A DNA stretch of 64,000 nt from Candidatus Bathyarchaeota archaeon. GTDB lineage: Archaea > Thermoproteota > Bathyarchaeia > Bathyarchaeales > Bathycorpusculaceae. The position numbers and the translations under genes were made by a program. Of this stretch, positions 7,690 through 16,298 are shown piece by piece. How positions within the stretch are numbered: position 1 is the stretch's first letter; each line of letters starts with the position of its first letter. The stretch is from contig JAGTQZ010000004.1 in NCBI GenBank assembly GCA_018396705.1, positions 1-64,000 on the forward strand, read 5' to 3'. Under the pieces are notes generated by a model. The model was given only the letters and a program-made list of their open reading frames with translations. It made no database searches and was not told where the DNA came from.

Positions 7690-9111
7690 ATGAGTATGTT
7701 TCAGGACATACCGGTTGATGTGGGCGTAGTCTACGAGGGCGAACGTATCCGCAGAAAAGACATGTACGTAGAACTCGGCGGACCGGACGTCAAAGAGAAG
7801 TTTGAGCTAGCGAGAGTCAAAAAGCCTGAAGAAGTTGAAGATGGAAAAATAACAATCATTGGACCAGATCTTAAAGATATGGAGGAGGGTAAATCCTACC
7901 CCTTTGGCATCCTCATTGAGGTGGCAGGCGCCAAACTTGAGCCAGAACTGGAAGGTGTCATTGAAAGGCGAATCCACGCATACTGCAACTACATTGAAGG
8001 TTTTATGCACTTAAACCAGCGTTACGATATTTGGCTAAGGCTTAGCAAAAAATCCTTCCAGAAAGGCCTAAATTCGTTTCAATACATTGGGAAAGTTTTG
8101 CATAGGTTGTTTAAGAGCGAACTACCTATTGTTGAGAAAATGCAAGTAACTTTCATAACTGATGTTGAAAAGATTAAGGAGCTTTATCCTCAAGCCTTGC
8201 AGATTTACGAGGCTAGAGACGCGAGGGCAAGAGGTCTCAAAGACGAGGAAGTGGACAGATTTTACGGATGCATCTTATGCCAGTCTTTCGCGCCAACTCA
8301 TTGCTGTGTAATAACGCCTCAGCGATATTCTAACTGCGGCGCCATAAGCTGGTTTGATGCACGGGCATCAGCCAACATCGATCCGAAAGGGCCTATCTTT
8401 GAGATCAATAGAGGCGAGCTTCTGGACCCAGCTAAAGGCGAGTTCTCCGGTGTAAACGAAGCTGTCAAGAAGAGGACGTTGGGCGAAATAACGCGAGTTT
8501 GGCTCTACACAGCTTTCGGCTACCCGCACACTTCTTGCGGATGCTTCGAGGCTGTCGCTTTCTATATTCCAGAGGTAGACGGCTTCGGCATAGTTCACAG
8601 AGGCTACAAGGATGTTACAGTGAACGGGCTGGCCTTTTCAACTCTTGCAGATTCAACAGCCGGTGGCCGACAAGTGGATGGATTTCACGGCGTATCCATT
8701 GAGTACATGCGTTCTCCGAAGTTCTTGCAAGCTGACGGCGGCTATAAACGTGTCGTCTGGATGCCTAAAGAAGTGAAAGAACGTGTCAAAAACTTCATTC
8801 CAGCGGACCTTGTGGACAAAATCGCCACCGAGGAAGACGCCAAGACTATTGATGAGTTGAAAGCTTTTCTGAAGGCTCGCGGTCATCCGGTTGTTGAACG
8901 TTGGAAAGAAGAGGCTGTAGCGGTTCCAGAGGCTGTTCCAGCGGAAGCCGAGGCAAAGGAAGAGGCTGTGCCTGCGATGGCACCTGTGGTTACGGCGGCG
9001 ACGCTGCCAATCACTGCTGGCGGATATAAGATCATACTTAAAGATGCAAAAATCTATGCTAAACGTGTCATAATCAGAGCCGTCAAAAGCGAGAAACCTG
9101 AGAAAAAATGA
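7690..9111 (+). CDS. cdhC: CO dehydrogenase/acetyl-CoA synthase complex, beta subunit (acetyl-CoA synthase)
   Basis: A 473-residue archaeal acetyl-CoA synthase that condenses CO, a corrinoid-bound methyl group and CoA at the A-cluster. The A-cluster cysteines are in FYGCILCQSFAPTHCC (about residue 192) and HTSCGCFEAV (about 282). As usual in archaea it lacks the bacterial N-terminal CODH-binding domain. The C-terminus has an Ala/Glu/Pro-rich linker followed by a short basic segment. ATG 7690 is chosen because AGGAGG (7674-7679) lies ten bases upstream. The longer frame from 7669 would overlap cdhB. Confidence 0.97.
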   Translation: MSMFQDIPVDVGVVYEGERIRRKDMYVELGGPDVKEKFELARVKKPEEVEDGKITIIGPDLKDMEEGKSYPFGILIEVAGAKLEPELEGVIERRIHAYCNYIEGFMHLNQRYDIWLRLSKKSFQKGLNSFQYIGKVLHRLFKSELPIVEKMQVTFITDVEKIKELYPQALQIYEARDARARGLKDEEVDRFYGCILCQSFAPTHCCVITPQRYSNCGAISWFDARASANIDPKGPIFEINRGELLDPAKGEFSGVNEAVKKRTLGEITRVWLYTAFGYPHTSCGCFEAVAFYIPEVDGFGIVHRGYKDVTVNGLAFSTLADSTAGGRQVDGFHGVSIEYMRSPKFLQADGGYKRVVWMPKEVKERVKNFIPADLVDKIATEEDAKTIDELKAFLKARGHPVVERWKEEAVAVPEAVPAEAEAKEEAVPAMAPVVTAATLPITAGGYKIILKDAKIYAKRVIIRAVKSEKPEKK

Positions 9112-9126
9112 GAAAGGTGAAAAAGT

Positions 9127-10338
9127 TTGGCTGAAAAGAAAGAGAAAGACGAAACCATTGTAGGGTTGAAGCTGGATTCACGGCTATTAGAGCTTATAGC
9201 TAAGATCCAAGAAGTTGAACTTGAAGACTTCGAGTTGCAAGCCAGTGATTTGGAAATTTGGTTTCAACCCGGCGCTGTTGCCGCTCCGGTGATTGCGCCG
9301 CCACAAAAGGCTGTTGCTCCACCGGCTAAGGCTAAACCGACACAGATTTTGGAGGCGGAGTTTGTTCCACCTGTTGAAACTTATCCCGGCAAAGTTGTTG
9401 AGGTTAAGCTTGGTCGTGTAAACGGCAAATCAATTGTTATTGGCGGCGAATCCACTCCAGCCTTTTACACTTTTGAGAGGCCGACTCCCCATCCACCAGT
9501 TATATCGTTAGACGTTTTCGACATGGAGGTACCATTACCTAAGGCTGTGAAAATGCACGTTAAAGACGTTATAGGCGACCCGGCGGCTTGGGCTAAACTA
9601 GCTGTGGACAAGTTCGGCGCAGACCTAATAACAATTCACCTTATTAGCATTGACCCGCTTGTAAAGAATGCATCGCCCAAAGAGGCCGTTAAAACAGTTG
9701 AGGCTGTCGCCCAAGCTGTAGACGTACCCCTTGTAATCGGAGGTTGCGGTGACCCGGCCAAAGATGCAGATGTTTTTCAAGAAGTTTGTGAAACCTTCGC
9801 CGGTGAACGTTTTCTAATAAGTTCCATAACAAGGGACATGGACGTGGAACGATGCGCCAAATTCATCAAGAAGAATGGACAAGCAGCTTTAGCGTTTACG
9901 CCAATGGACCTAAACATTGCTAGAGAATTGAACCGTCGGCTATACGATTTTCTGCCCAAAGAAGACATTGTAATGGACTTGACGACAGCGGCTCTTGGCT
10001 ACGGACTGGAGTACGCTTTCACAAACATGGAGCGTGCCCGCTTAGCGGCTTTGATGGGCGATCCTGAACTGGCACATCCAATGTCTTCCGGGACAACAAA
10101 CGCTTGGGCAGCTCGTGAGGCTTGGCTGAAAATGGCTCCGGAGTGGGAGCCTCGCGAACTTCGAGGACCCTTATGGGAGGTTGTTACCGCCTTGACACTA
10201 CTGTTAGCTGGCGTTGACCTGTTTATGATGATGCATCCAGCGGCAGTTAAAACAGTCAAAGATGTTATTGCCCAGTTAATGGGCGGCAAGTCTGGCAACT
10301 CTGAGAGTCTCATGGAATGGGTTACTGCCAAGATTTAA
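9127..10338 (+). CDS. cdhD: Corrinoid/iron-sulfur protein, delta subunit of the CODH/ACS complex
   Basis: A 403-residue delta subunit, the small half of the corrinoid Fe-S protein that carries the methyl group between tetrahydropterin methyltransferase and the A-cluster. After a variable, Ala/Pro-rich N-terminal segment (to about residue 85) comes the TIM-barrel part, with VKMHVKDVIGDPAAWAKLAV and PLVIGGCGDPAKDADVF. The start is TTG 9127, a few bases after AAAGGTGA, 15 bases downstream of cdhC. It works as a heterodimer with CdhE, encoded next. Confidence 0.96.
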   Translation: MAEKKEKDETIVGLKLDSRLLELIAKIQEVELEDFELQASDLEIWFQPGAVAAPVIAPPQKAVAPPAKAKPTQILEAEFVPPVETYPGKVVEVKLGRVNGKSIVIGGESTPAFYTFERPTPHPPVISLDVFDMEVPLPKAVKMHVKDVIGDPAAWAKLAVDKFGADLITIHLISIDPLVKNASPKEAVKTVEAVAQAVDVPLVIGGCGDPAKDADVFQEVCETFAGERFLISSITRDMDVERCAKFIKKNGQAALAFTPMDLNIARELNRRLYDFLPKEDIVMDLTTAALGYGLEYAFTNMERARLAALMGDPELAHPMSSGTTNAWAAREAWLKMAPEWEPRELRGPLWEVVTALTLLLAGVDLFMMMHPAAVKTVKDVIAQLMGGKSGNSESLMEWVTAKI

Positions 10339-10363
10339 ACCGTTTAAGGGGGCTTGCGACAAG

Positions 10364-11800
10364 ATGAGTGGAAAAGAAGATAAAGGCAAGGTCGGCGTTA
10401 AAGAGCTCAGTCCCATAGACGTTTACAAGCTTTTACCTCGCACAAACTGTAAAGAGTGCGGCGAAGAAAACTGTATGGCCTTCGCCACAAAAATCGTGAA
10501 CCGCGAAGTATCAATTGAAAAGTGTAAACCGCTTTTAAAGAAAGAGTTTGAAAAAGCCTACAAACAGCTTAAAGAAATGCTGAAACCCGCCATAAAAGAG
10601 ATTGTGGTTGGCGCTGGCGACAAAACTGTAAAGATCGGCGGAAAACTCGTCATGTATCGTCACGAACTCACATACTTCAACCCAACAGCCATAGCCATTG
10701 ACGTCGCAGATGAAATGCCCGAAGACGAAATTATAAGCCGCATAAGACGCGTCGAAGAGTTCCGCTATGAATACATCGGGCAAATTTTAAAGCTCGACAT
10801 GATCGCAGTACGTTCTACATCCAACGATCCGGACAAATTTAAGGCAACAGTGCGAAAAGTAGCCGAAAACACCAAACTGCCCATGATATTATGCTCTTTA
10901 AACCCAAATGTTCTGGAGGCTGGCTTAATGGCTGCGCCTAAAGCGCGGCCGTTGCTGTATGCAGCGACTAAGGATAATTGGCGAGAGATGGCTGAACTTG
11001 CCTTAATGTACGGATGTCCACTAACAGTTTCCGCACCTAACAACCCTAAATTGTTAAAGTCTTTAGCGAAGACTCTTGTCGAATATGGTGTTGAAGACCT
11101 TGTATTGGATCCGGGTACTTTTGCAGGCGATGGTTTAGCTGACACTTTAAACAACTTCACAATGATAAGGCGGGCTGCATGCAAACAAGGCGATGAACTT
11201 TTAGGTTTCCCGCTTATGGGCGTTCCTATGACTGTTTGGCTTAACAGTGCTGGTTTAGCCCAAGAAATTGTGAAGTGGCGAGAAGCCTATTTGGCAGCCA
11301 TGCTAATAGTGCGGTACGCTGACATTCTTATAATGCACAGCCTAGATGGATGGGCTCTATTGCCCGACGTCGTCTTGAGAGCTAACGTTTACACAGATCC
11401 CCGCAAACCAGTAGCCGTCGAACCGGGCTTGAAAGTGTTTGGCACACCCGACGAAAACTCACCAGTAATGTTCACAACAAACTTCGCCCTAACATACTAC
11501 ACTGTTGCTTCAGACATAGAATCAGCAAAAATAAACGCCTATTTACTGGTTATAGACACTGAAGGCACAGCGGTAGACAGCGGTGTTGCTGGACGAAAAC
11601 TCACAGCAGAAAAAGTAGCTGAAGCAATAAAAATTTCCGGCATAGAAAATAAGGTAAAACACAGAAAAATCATCATACCCGGCAAGGCAGCGCGTCTAAG
11701 CGGAGAAATAGAAGAACTAAGCGGCTGGCAAGTGCTGGTCGGCCCAAGAGACTCTTCGGAGATCCCTAAATTCTTACAGGAGAAATGGCAAAACCCATAA
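10364..11800 (+). CDS. cdhE: Corrinoid/iron-sulfur protein, gamma subunit of the CODH/ACS complex
   Basis: A 478-residue large subunit of the corrinoid Fe-S protein. The N-terminal [4Fe-4S] motif LLPRTNCKECGEENCMAFA with a later Cys (EKCKPLL, residues about 25-55) reduces the cobalt centre. The middle is a TIM barrel, and the C-terminal part (from about 330) is the cobamide-binding domain. ATG 10364 follows a GGGGG ribosome binding site. It is the last cdh gene here. No methyltransferase, methylene-H4MPT reductase or other methyl-branch gene follows, so those must lie elsewhere. Confidence 0.96.
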   Translation: MSGKEDKGKVGVKELSPIDVYKLLPRTNCKECGEENCMAFATKIVNREVSIEKCKPLLKKEFEKAYKQLKEMLKPAIKEIVVGAGDKTVKIGGKLVMYRHELTYFNPTAIAIDVADEMPEDEIISRIRRVEEFRYEYIGQILKLDMIAVRSTSNDPDKFKATVRKVAENTKLPMILCSLNPNVLEAGLMAAPKARPLLYAATKDNWREMAELALMYGCPLTVSAPNNPKLLKSLAKTLVEYGVEDLVLDPGTFAGDGLADTLNNFTMIRRAACKQGDELLGFPLMGVPMTVWLNSAGLAQEIVKWREAYLAAMLIVRYADILIMHSLDGWALLPDVVLRANVYTDPRKPVAVEPGLKVFGTPDENSPVMFTTNFALTYYTVASDIESAKINAYLLVIDTEGTAVDSGVAGRKLTAEKVAEAIKISGIENKVKHRKIIIPGKAARLSGEIEELSGWQVLVGPRDSSEIPKFLQEKWQNP

Positions 11801-12024
11801 ACCTATTTTCAGCTGATTTATCTCTCAACCAACCGCGTTTTGACTTTTTGAAAAGGAAAATGCATCTTACAAACAATACTACTTTGGATCTTTCCTTCTC
11901 TAGCATTTTCATTGCTGAGCTGCAAACAAAATTAGGAACTTAGAAATGTTATAAAAGTTGAATACTGGAAATTAGAGAGGCTATTGATCATTTTTAAGTC
12001 AAAACCTGTAAAAAGGTATTGATT

Positions 12025-13440
12025 TTAGCTGTTTAATGATCTTTCTTCTGTTGTTCTTTCTTTTACCACCGCTTTAGCCCAGTTTCCGTATCTTATCCAT
12101 AGTGTGGCTATAATTCCTCCTACAATGTTGCTTATTGCTATGGCCAGCCATATCCCAAAGGAGCCGATTCCAAGCGTGAAGGCTAAGATGTAGCCTAATG
12201 CTACTCTGAGTCCCCAAAGCCTAGAAATCCCAACAACTGTTGGGAAAAGAGTGTGTCCAGAACCTCTTCCAACGGATAAGGCAACCATGAAAAGGCCGAA
12301 GAACGGAAGGGTGGGCAACATTGTTTGAAGGAAAAAGTCGGTTTCGTTTATAATGTTTATGTCGTCTGCAAATGTATCCGCAATACTCCTTCTTATTGGG
12401 TAAACCACAGCCGCTCCAATTACCATCAGAAGAAATATGAGCAGGGCTGCCTTCCAGGCAACCTCTTTTGCTCTCTTTGGTTTTTCCGCTCCAAGGCTCT
12501 GACCGACCATTATGGCTGGGGCTCCGCTTAAACCCCAGAGCACAACGTCCACAATATCAAAAACCACAAATCCTATAGAAAAGGCTGTAGCCGTCACCAC
12601 ACCTAACATGTTTATAAGCTTCAACTGCATGAGAAAAGCGAAACCGTTCATTAAGCCAAGCGTTAAAATTGGTAGCCCTATGCGCAAAACAAGACATATC
12701 CATTCCACATTTACTTTCCTAGCGAATCTTACCTTGAGTTCAGGGTAACTTTTACGAAGAACGTATACTAGGGCTACTATTGATATAATTTTTCCCATAA
12801 CATCGGTAAGGCTTGCACCTACAACTCCAAGCCTTGGAAACGGACCTATACCTAAAACAAGGAATGGATCTAGAACAATGTTAACTATGACAGCAAACAC
12901 ATTAACCGCTGCCGGGCTTCTGGTATCTCCTATACTTTGAAGAATTGTGGTGTACATTAATGCTATGTAATTAAAAAATACGTCAAAGGCAATAACGCCC
13001 GAATAAGCCATCACATAGTCAAAGATTTCCAGAGGTGTGGATAAAATAATGGTAAAAATCGAATGTCTGAACGTTAGAAGAATCACACTTAAGGCTCCTC
13101 CGGAGAGGAAAGCCAAAGTAAAGAAACGTGATGCGGATATGCTGGCTTCTTTGTAAGATTTACTCCCTATGTACTGGGATATCATCCCTAAGCTTGCCGA
13201 TGTTAGAGCGTTTACCAACGCTTGAAAAAGCATAATAATCGGCCACATCTGCCTTGGGACAGCAACAGCCACTTCGCTGTACTTGCTTAACCAATAAGTG
13301 TCTGCAACATTATAGACTACTAGTACAAGCTGATTCAAAAGTGGTGGCGTGCCAAGCCAAAAGATTGTACGGATAATTGGACCGTTAATGATTTGGTCTC
13401 TATATCGGCTAATTCCAATATGCCCCGTTTCTTCGGCCAT
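12025..13440 (-). CDS. MATE-family multidrug/Na+ antiporter
   Basis: A 471-residue integral membrane protein with about 12 hydrophobic segments and the internal two-fold repeat of the MATE (NorM/DinF) family. LGTPPLLNQLVLVVYNVADTYWLSK in TM1 and the related GLPILTLGLMNGFAFLMQLKL at the start of the second half are typical. Such proteins export organic cations or drugs using Na+ or H+ gradients. It is transcribed away from the cdh operon and appears monocistronic. The substrate cannot be inferred. Confidence 0.92.
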   Translation of the reverse strand: MAEETGHIGISRYRDQIINGPIIRTIFWLGTPPLLNQLVLVVYNVADTYWLSKYSEVAVAVPRQMWPIIMLFQALVNALTSASLGMISQYIGSKSYKEASISASRFFTLAFLSGGALSVILLTFRHSIFTIILSTPLEIFDYVMAYSGVIAFDVFFNYIALMYTTILQSIGDTRSPAAVNVFAVIVNIVLDPFLVLGIGPFPRLGVVGASLTDVMGKIISIVALVYVLRKSYPELKVRFARKVNVEWICLVLRIGLPILTLGLMNGFAFLMQLKLINMLGVVTATAFSIGFVVFDIVDVVLWGLSGAPAIMVGQSLGAEKPKRAKEVAWKAALLIFLLMVIGAAVVYPIRRSIADTFADDINIINETDFFLQTMLPTLPFFGLFMVALSVGRGSGHTLFPTVVGISRLWGLRVALGYILAFTLGIGSFGIWLAIAISNIVGGIIATLWIRYGNWAKAVVKERTTEERSLNS

Positions 13441-13512
13441 AGGCTCCTTTTATGGCTATTGAAGAAACTTAAAAGCTTTCCTTTAAAATTTGAATCTTCT
13501 TTAAAGATTCAG

Positions 13513-14337
13513 CTATGGTCTTCGGAATCTTCGCTTTACCTTTTCAATCGGTTCTCCGACAATCTCTATTTCATCTAGCCGACATGTTCCAAGACCTTTC
13601 CTCTCAGCAAAAACGAGATGTTTAACCTCTGTTGGGGGCACTTCCATCACCGCTGCGCCTACAGCGTCCACCGCTACAGGGTCTGTGCCGGCGATAACTA
13701 AATTCATCTCCACGGGGTTCCCGTCCGTCTCATGCCCTTCCCCGGCGATGATTCCATCTATGACTGTTAAGCTTGGTGTTAAAACTGAAGCTAAGTCTGC
13801 GATGTTTTTATGTAAATTTCCATCGTGCATAGAACCTTTCGAGGCTAAGGCACCCATCATATTTTTAATGCCGAGCGTGACGGTTGTAAGTCTGTGAATT
13901 TTTAGTTTTGGAACGCTTATTATCAAGCTTTTAAGGGCGGTCTCCGCCACCATAACCTTTCTAAGAGCTAAAGGGTTTTTCGGATAAACCTCAATAAATC
14001 GGTCTTTGTTGAGGTCAATTAGCTTTACATTCGTTTTCTCAACCATCCTATCCAACCCTGCAACCTTAAAAGCCTCAAAAGTGTCTGCCCAACCGCTTCC
14101 TTCGCCGACAATAAGCTTATCTTTCCCATGATCCTTCAAAAATTTTATGATACCTTCGATGACTCTGCCGTCGGTTGTTAACCCACTGGATGGATGTTTA
14201 GCAGCTATATAGTTAGGTTTTATCAAAATAGGCTTTTTAGACGAAAGAACTTCAATTAAATTGGGCTTTATCATTTCTAGAGCTTTAACCGTTATCTCAA
14301 CCGGATTTACACCTTTAACTACCGCAACTATGCTCAT
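13513..14337 (-). CDS. DUF362 domain protein
   Basis: A 274-residue protein of the DUF362 family. Signatures include ILIKPNYIA near the start, VGEGSGWADTFEAF, KLKIHRLTTVTLGIKNMMGAL and an aspartate-rich end (AGTDPVAVDAVGAAVM). The function is not established. Many homologues carry ferredoxin domains, but this one has none. ATG 14337 is chosen over the TTG at 14352 because a TATA-like TTTAAAATTAAT just upstream would place the transcript start near it, giving a leaderless message. It is convergent with nothing and sits alone between the MATE and hypA genes. Confidence 0.85.
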   Translation of the reverse strand: MSIVAVVKGVNPVEITVKALEMIKPNLIEVLSSKKPILIKPNYIAAKHPSSGLTTDGRVIEGIIKFLKDHGKDKLIVGEGSGWADTFEAFKVAGLDRMVEKTNVKLIDLNKDRFIEVYPKNPLALRKVMVAETALKSLIISVPKLKIHRLTTVTLGIKNMMGALASKGSMHDGNLHKNIADLASVLTPSLTVIDGIIAGEGHETDGNPVEMNLVIAGTDPVAVDAVGAAVMEVPPTEVKHLVFAERKGLGTCRLDEIEIVGEPIEKVKRRFRRP

Positions 14338-14435
14338 TGATATTTGCGCCAATTAATTTTAAATTTAGAAGACGGATTTAGCTCTTCTCTTTTTACAATA
14401 AAAATGCGGGGTATAAGCATTATTTGAATTTTTTA

Positions 14436-14535
14436 GATGGCGATGCCAAAACCAAAACGTGTTGAGAGAATTTACTTCTTCTCTTCTTTCTTTTCTTCTT
14501 TCTTCTCTTCCTTCTTCTTCTTTGGCATAGCCATC
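14436..14535. repeat. Inverted repeat, 15-bp arms, 70-bp spacer
   Basis: GATGGCGATGCCAAA (14436-14450) is matched on the opposite strand by GATGGCTATGCCAAA (14521-14535), 14 of 15 identical. Each arm contains an ATG-x-x-ATG-CCA that could begin a Met-Ala-Met-Pro-Lys peptide, one per strand. The spacer is the purine/pyrimidine-skewed run that encodes the Lys/Glu peptide on the minus strand. Confidence 0.6.
14472..14534 (-). CDS. Possible Lys/Glu-repeat micropeptide (20 aa)
   Basis: On the minus strand an ATG at 14534 opens 20 codons reading Met-Ala-Met-Pro followed by KKKKEEKKEEKKEEKK and a TAA stop. The four-residue EEKK repeat predicts a single charged helix. A GGTGA-like site precedes the second ATG (14528). 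The DNA is a long GAA/GAG/AAG tract, so a low-complexity repeat with no product is equally possible. Confidence 0.25.
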   Translation of the reverse strand: MAMPKKKKEEKKEEKKEEKK

Positions 14536-14644
14536 ACCAACATTGGTTTGAAAAAGTTGGTTCTTAAAAAATTTTTCGTTTTTCCTCGGAGGATCCAGCG
14601 GTTTTCTACAATATTTTTAAATTTCACCATGCGAAGGCTTTCCT

Positions 14645-15043
14645 ATGCATGAGTGGGCATTAGCTGAAGCTATAATTTCATCTGTTAATAAGTTAGCTGA
14701 AAAAGAAGGGCTAACTGAAATTAAAGAGGTTAAGATAAAGGTTGGTGAGCTTCAACAAATAGAAGTTGAAATTTTAGAATTCGCTTTGTCAGAGCTTAAG
14801 ACTGGTAAGTTAAAAGGCGCCAAGTTTGTAATAGAAATGGTTAAAGCCAAGCTGCGCTGTCGCGTCTGCGGAAACCTGTGGGGTTTCAGTCGAAACAAAC
14901 TTGATGAACAGTCTATAGACGCCATACACTTCGTTCCTGAAACTGTCCATGCTTACATTAAATGCCCAAACTGTGGCAGTCCTGATTTTGAAATTCTTGA
15001 TGGGAGGGGTGTGCTGCTTGAAAGCGTTAAAGGAATCAAATAA
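14645..15043 (+). CDS. hypA: Nickel metallochaperone HypA
   Basis: A 132-residue HypA. It starts with the nickel-binding MHEW, then VKIKVGELQQIEVE, and carries the zinc ribbon as CRVCG and CPNCGSPDFEI separated by an unusually long insert, as in archaeal HypA. It delivers nickel during [NiFe]-hydrogenase maturation. A TATA-like run (about 14614-14622) about 27 bases before the ATG suggests a leaderless transcript. The next gene, two bases on, is its ATPase partner. No hydrogenase structural gene is in the window, and a role in supplying nickel for CODH is possible. Confidence 0.94.
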   Translation: MHEWALAEAIISSVNKLAEKEGLTEIKEVKIKVGELQQIEVEILEFALSELKTGKLKGAKFVIEMVKAKLRCRVCGNLWGFSRNKLDEQSIDAIHFVPETVHAYIKCPNCGSPDFEILDGRGVLLESVKGIK

Positions 15044-15044
15044 A

Positions 15045-15782
15045 ATGGTGGATCCGCGGGTAAACATCATAAACAAAAGGCTTAAAGATGTAAAGCGTGT
15101 GATAGCCGTCTCAAGCGGCAAAGGCGGTGTGGGCAAAAGTCTCGTCGCCTCAACCCTTGCCTTAACCCTCGCGGATAAAGGCTACAAGGTTGGGCTTTTT
15201 GATGCAGATTTCACTAGCCCGTCAACTCACCGAATTTTAGGCATCAAAAAACTCCAGATTAAAGAAGAAAAAGGCATAATTCCGTCACTTGTTCACGGCA
15301 TAAAGTATATGTCTATTGTTGCTTTTTCCGGTGAAAAAGCTTTACCATTACGGGGTGTTGATATTTCAAATGCCTTGATTGAGCTGTTATCCACGACATT
15401 GTGGGGCGGTCTGGACTTTTTAATAATCGACATGCCGCCTGGGATAAGCGATGTAACTCTCGACTTGATTAAGCTTGTTAAAAAAATGGAGTTTTTGATC
15501 GTTAGTACACCTTCATTGTTGGCTTGGGAAACTGTTAAAAAACTTTTAACACTCATTAAAGAGTTAAAAGTGCCAGTTTTGGGAGTTATTGAAAACATGA
15601 AAACGAAGAAGGAAACTTTCATAAAGAACTTAGCTGTGGCAACGGGGGTTTCATTCTTCGGTGAAATACCCTTTGATCCAGAAATTGAAGATGCCTTGGG
15701 TAATGTAGCGTCTCTCTCTCAAACTGTTTTCGCTGGAAAAATGGCTGAAATCGCTTTAAAGATTATTTTTCCGCAGGTTTAG
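15045..15782 (+). CDS. Mrp/MinD-type ATPase partner of HypA (HypB-AT-like)
   Basis: A 245-residue P-loop ATPase with SSGKGGVGKS near residue 22, DADFTSPSTHR and FLIIDMPPGISDVTLD. This is the Mrp/MinD layout and not that of GTPase HypB. In Thermococcus kodakarensis an ATPase-type HypB of this family forms a complex with HypA and drives nickel transfer, and here too the gene directly follows hypA. ATG 15045 is just after the hypA stop with AAAGGA upstream. The longer in-frame extension inside hypA is not used. A general Mrp/Nbp35-type Fe-S carrier role is the alternative, but the CxxC motif of that family is not seen at the C-terminus. Confidence 0.82.
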   Translation: MVDPRVNIINKRLKDVKRVIAVSSGKGGVGKSLVASTLALTLADKGYKVGLFDADFTSPSTHRILGIKKLQIKEEKGIIPSLVHGIKYMSIVAFSGEKALPLRGVDISNALIELLSTTLWGGLDFLIIDMPPGISDVTLDLIKLVKKMEFLIVSTPSLLAWETVKKLLTLIKELKVPVLGVIENMKTKKETFIKNLAVATGVSFFGEIPFDPEIEDALGNVASLSQTVFAGKMAEIALKIIFPQV

Positions 15783-16182
15783 GCAGCTTCTTTGATGTGT
15801 TTTTCTGTTTTTTATGTTCTTCTGCGACTGCAACTGTTTTTCTTGAAAGTAAAGCTTCTTCTAGAGAGTTCGCTTTACGAAGTTCATTCATGTACCAACT
15901 TCTATCTCTTGAATAGCTTATACCAGCCATTATTCCATAGACTATGAGAACCAAACCGCCAATAATTAGAGATAGCCCCATTACTGCACCCACATGAGGT
16001 TTTGTATAGTAGGGAATAAAAATGAACCATTCCGGGGATGCGCCGATAAACTGGTATATGAACAAAGTTTCCAGGATTCCGCCTATGAAGAACACGGTTC
16101 CCGCTAAAAACATGAGGTAGGCAGTTATCTCATTATGTCTTGATTCTTCGGCTTTTTCGTGTAGATAATCTCTGAATGACAT
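15763..16182 (-). CDS. Two-TM membrane protein of unknown function
   Basis: A 139-residue protein from ATG 16182 (MSFRDYLHEKAEESRHNE). There are two transmembrane segments (AYLMFLAGTVFFIGGILETLFI and VGAVMGLSLIIGGLVLIVYGIM), a short extracytoplasmic loop with SPEWFIFIPYYTKP between them, and a Lys-rich cytoplasmic tail. The longer frame to 16305 is less likely because it adds only a hydrophobic stretch with no ribosome site. The gene converges on the Mrp-like gene and overlaps its end by 20 bases. No family recognised. Confidence 0.65.
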   Translation of the reverse strand: MSFRDYLHEKAEESRHNEITAYLMFLAGTVFFIGGILETLFIYQFIGASPEWFIFIPYYTKPHVGAVMGLSLIIGGLVLIVYGIMAGISYSRDRSWYMNELRKANSLEEALLSRKTVAVAEEHKKQKNTSKKLPKPAEK

Positions 16183-16298
16183 AGGTAACACGTTTCTATT
16201 TAGAAAATGATTGAAATTGAGGATGTACCTAAATCTTATTAAACTGGAATAAGTATTGCAGAGAAGTACTGCAAATATGAAAGAGAAGAGGATATGCC

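Noticed and set aside
14437-14652. + strand ORF starting MAMPKPKR
   Set aside because: It is the complement of the Lys/Glu tract and runs into hypA. Its Phe/Ser run is a shadow of the purine-rich strand.
14949-15044. Extended start of the Mrp/HypB-AT frame inside hypA
   Set aside because: It would overlap hypA by almost 100 bases without a ribosome site. ATG 15045 is well placed.
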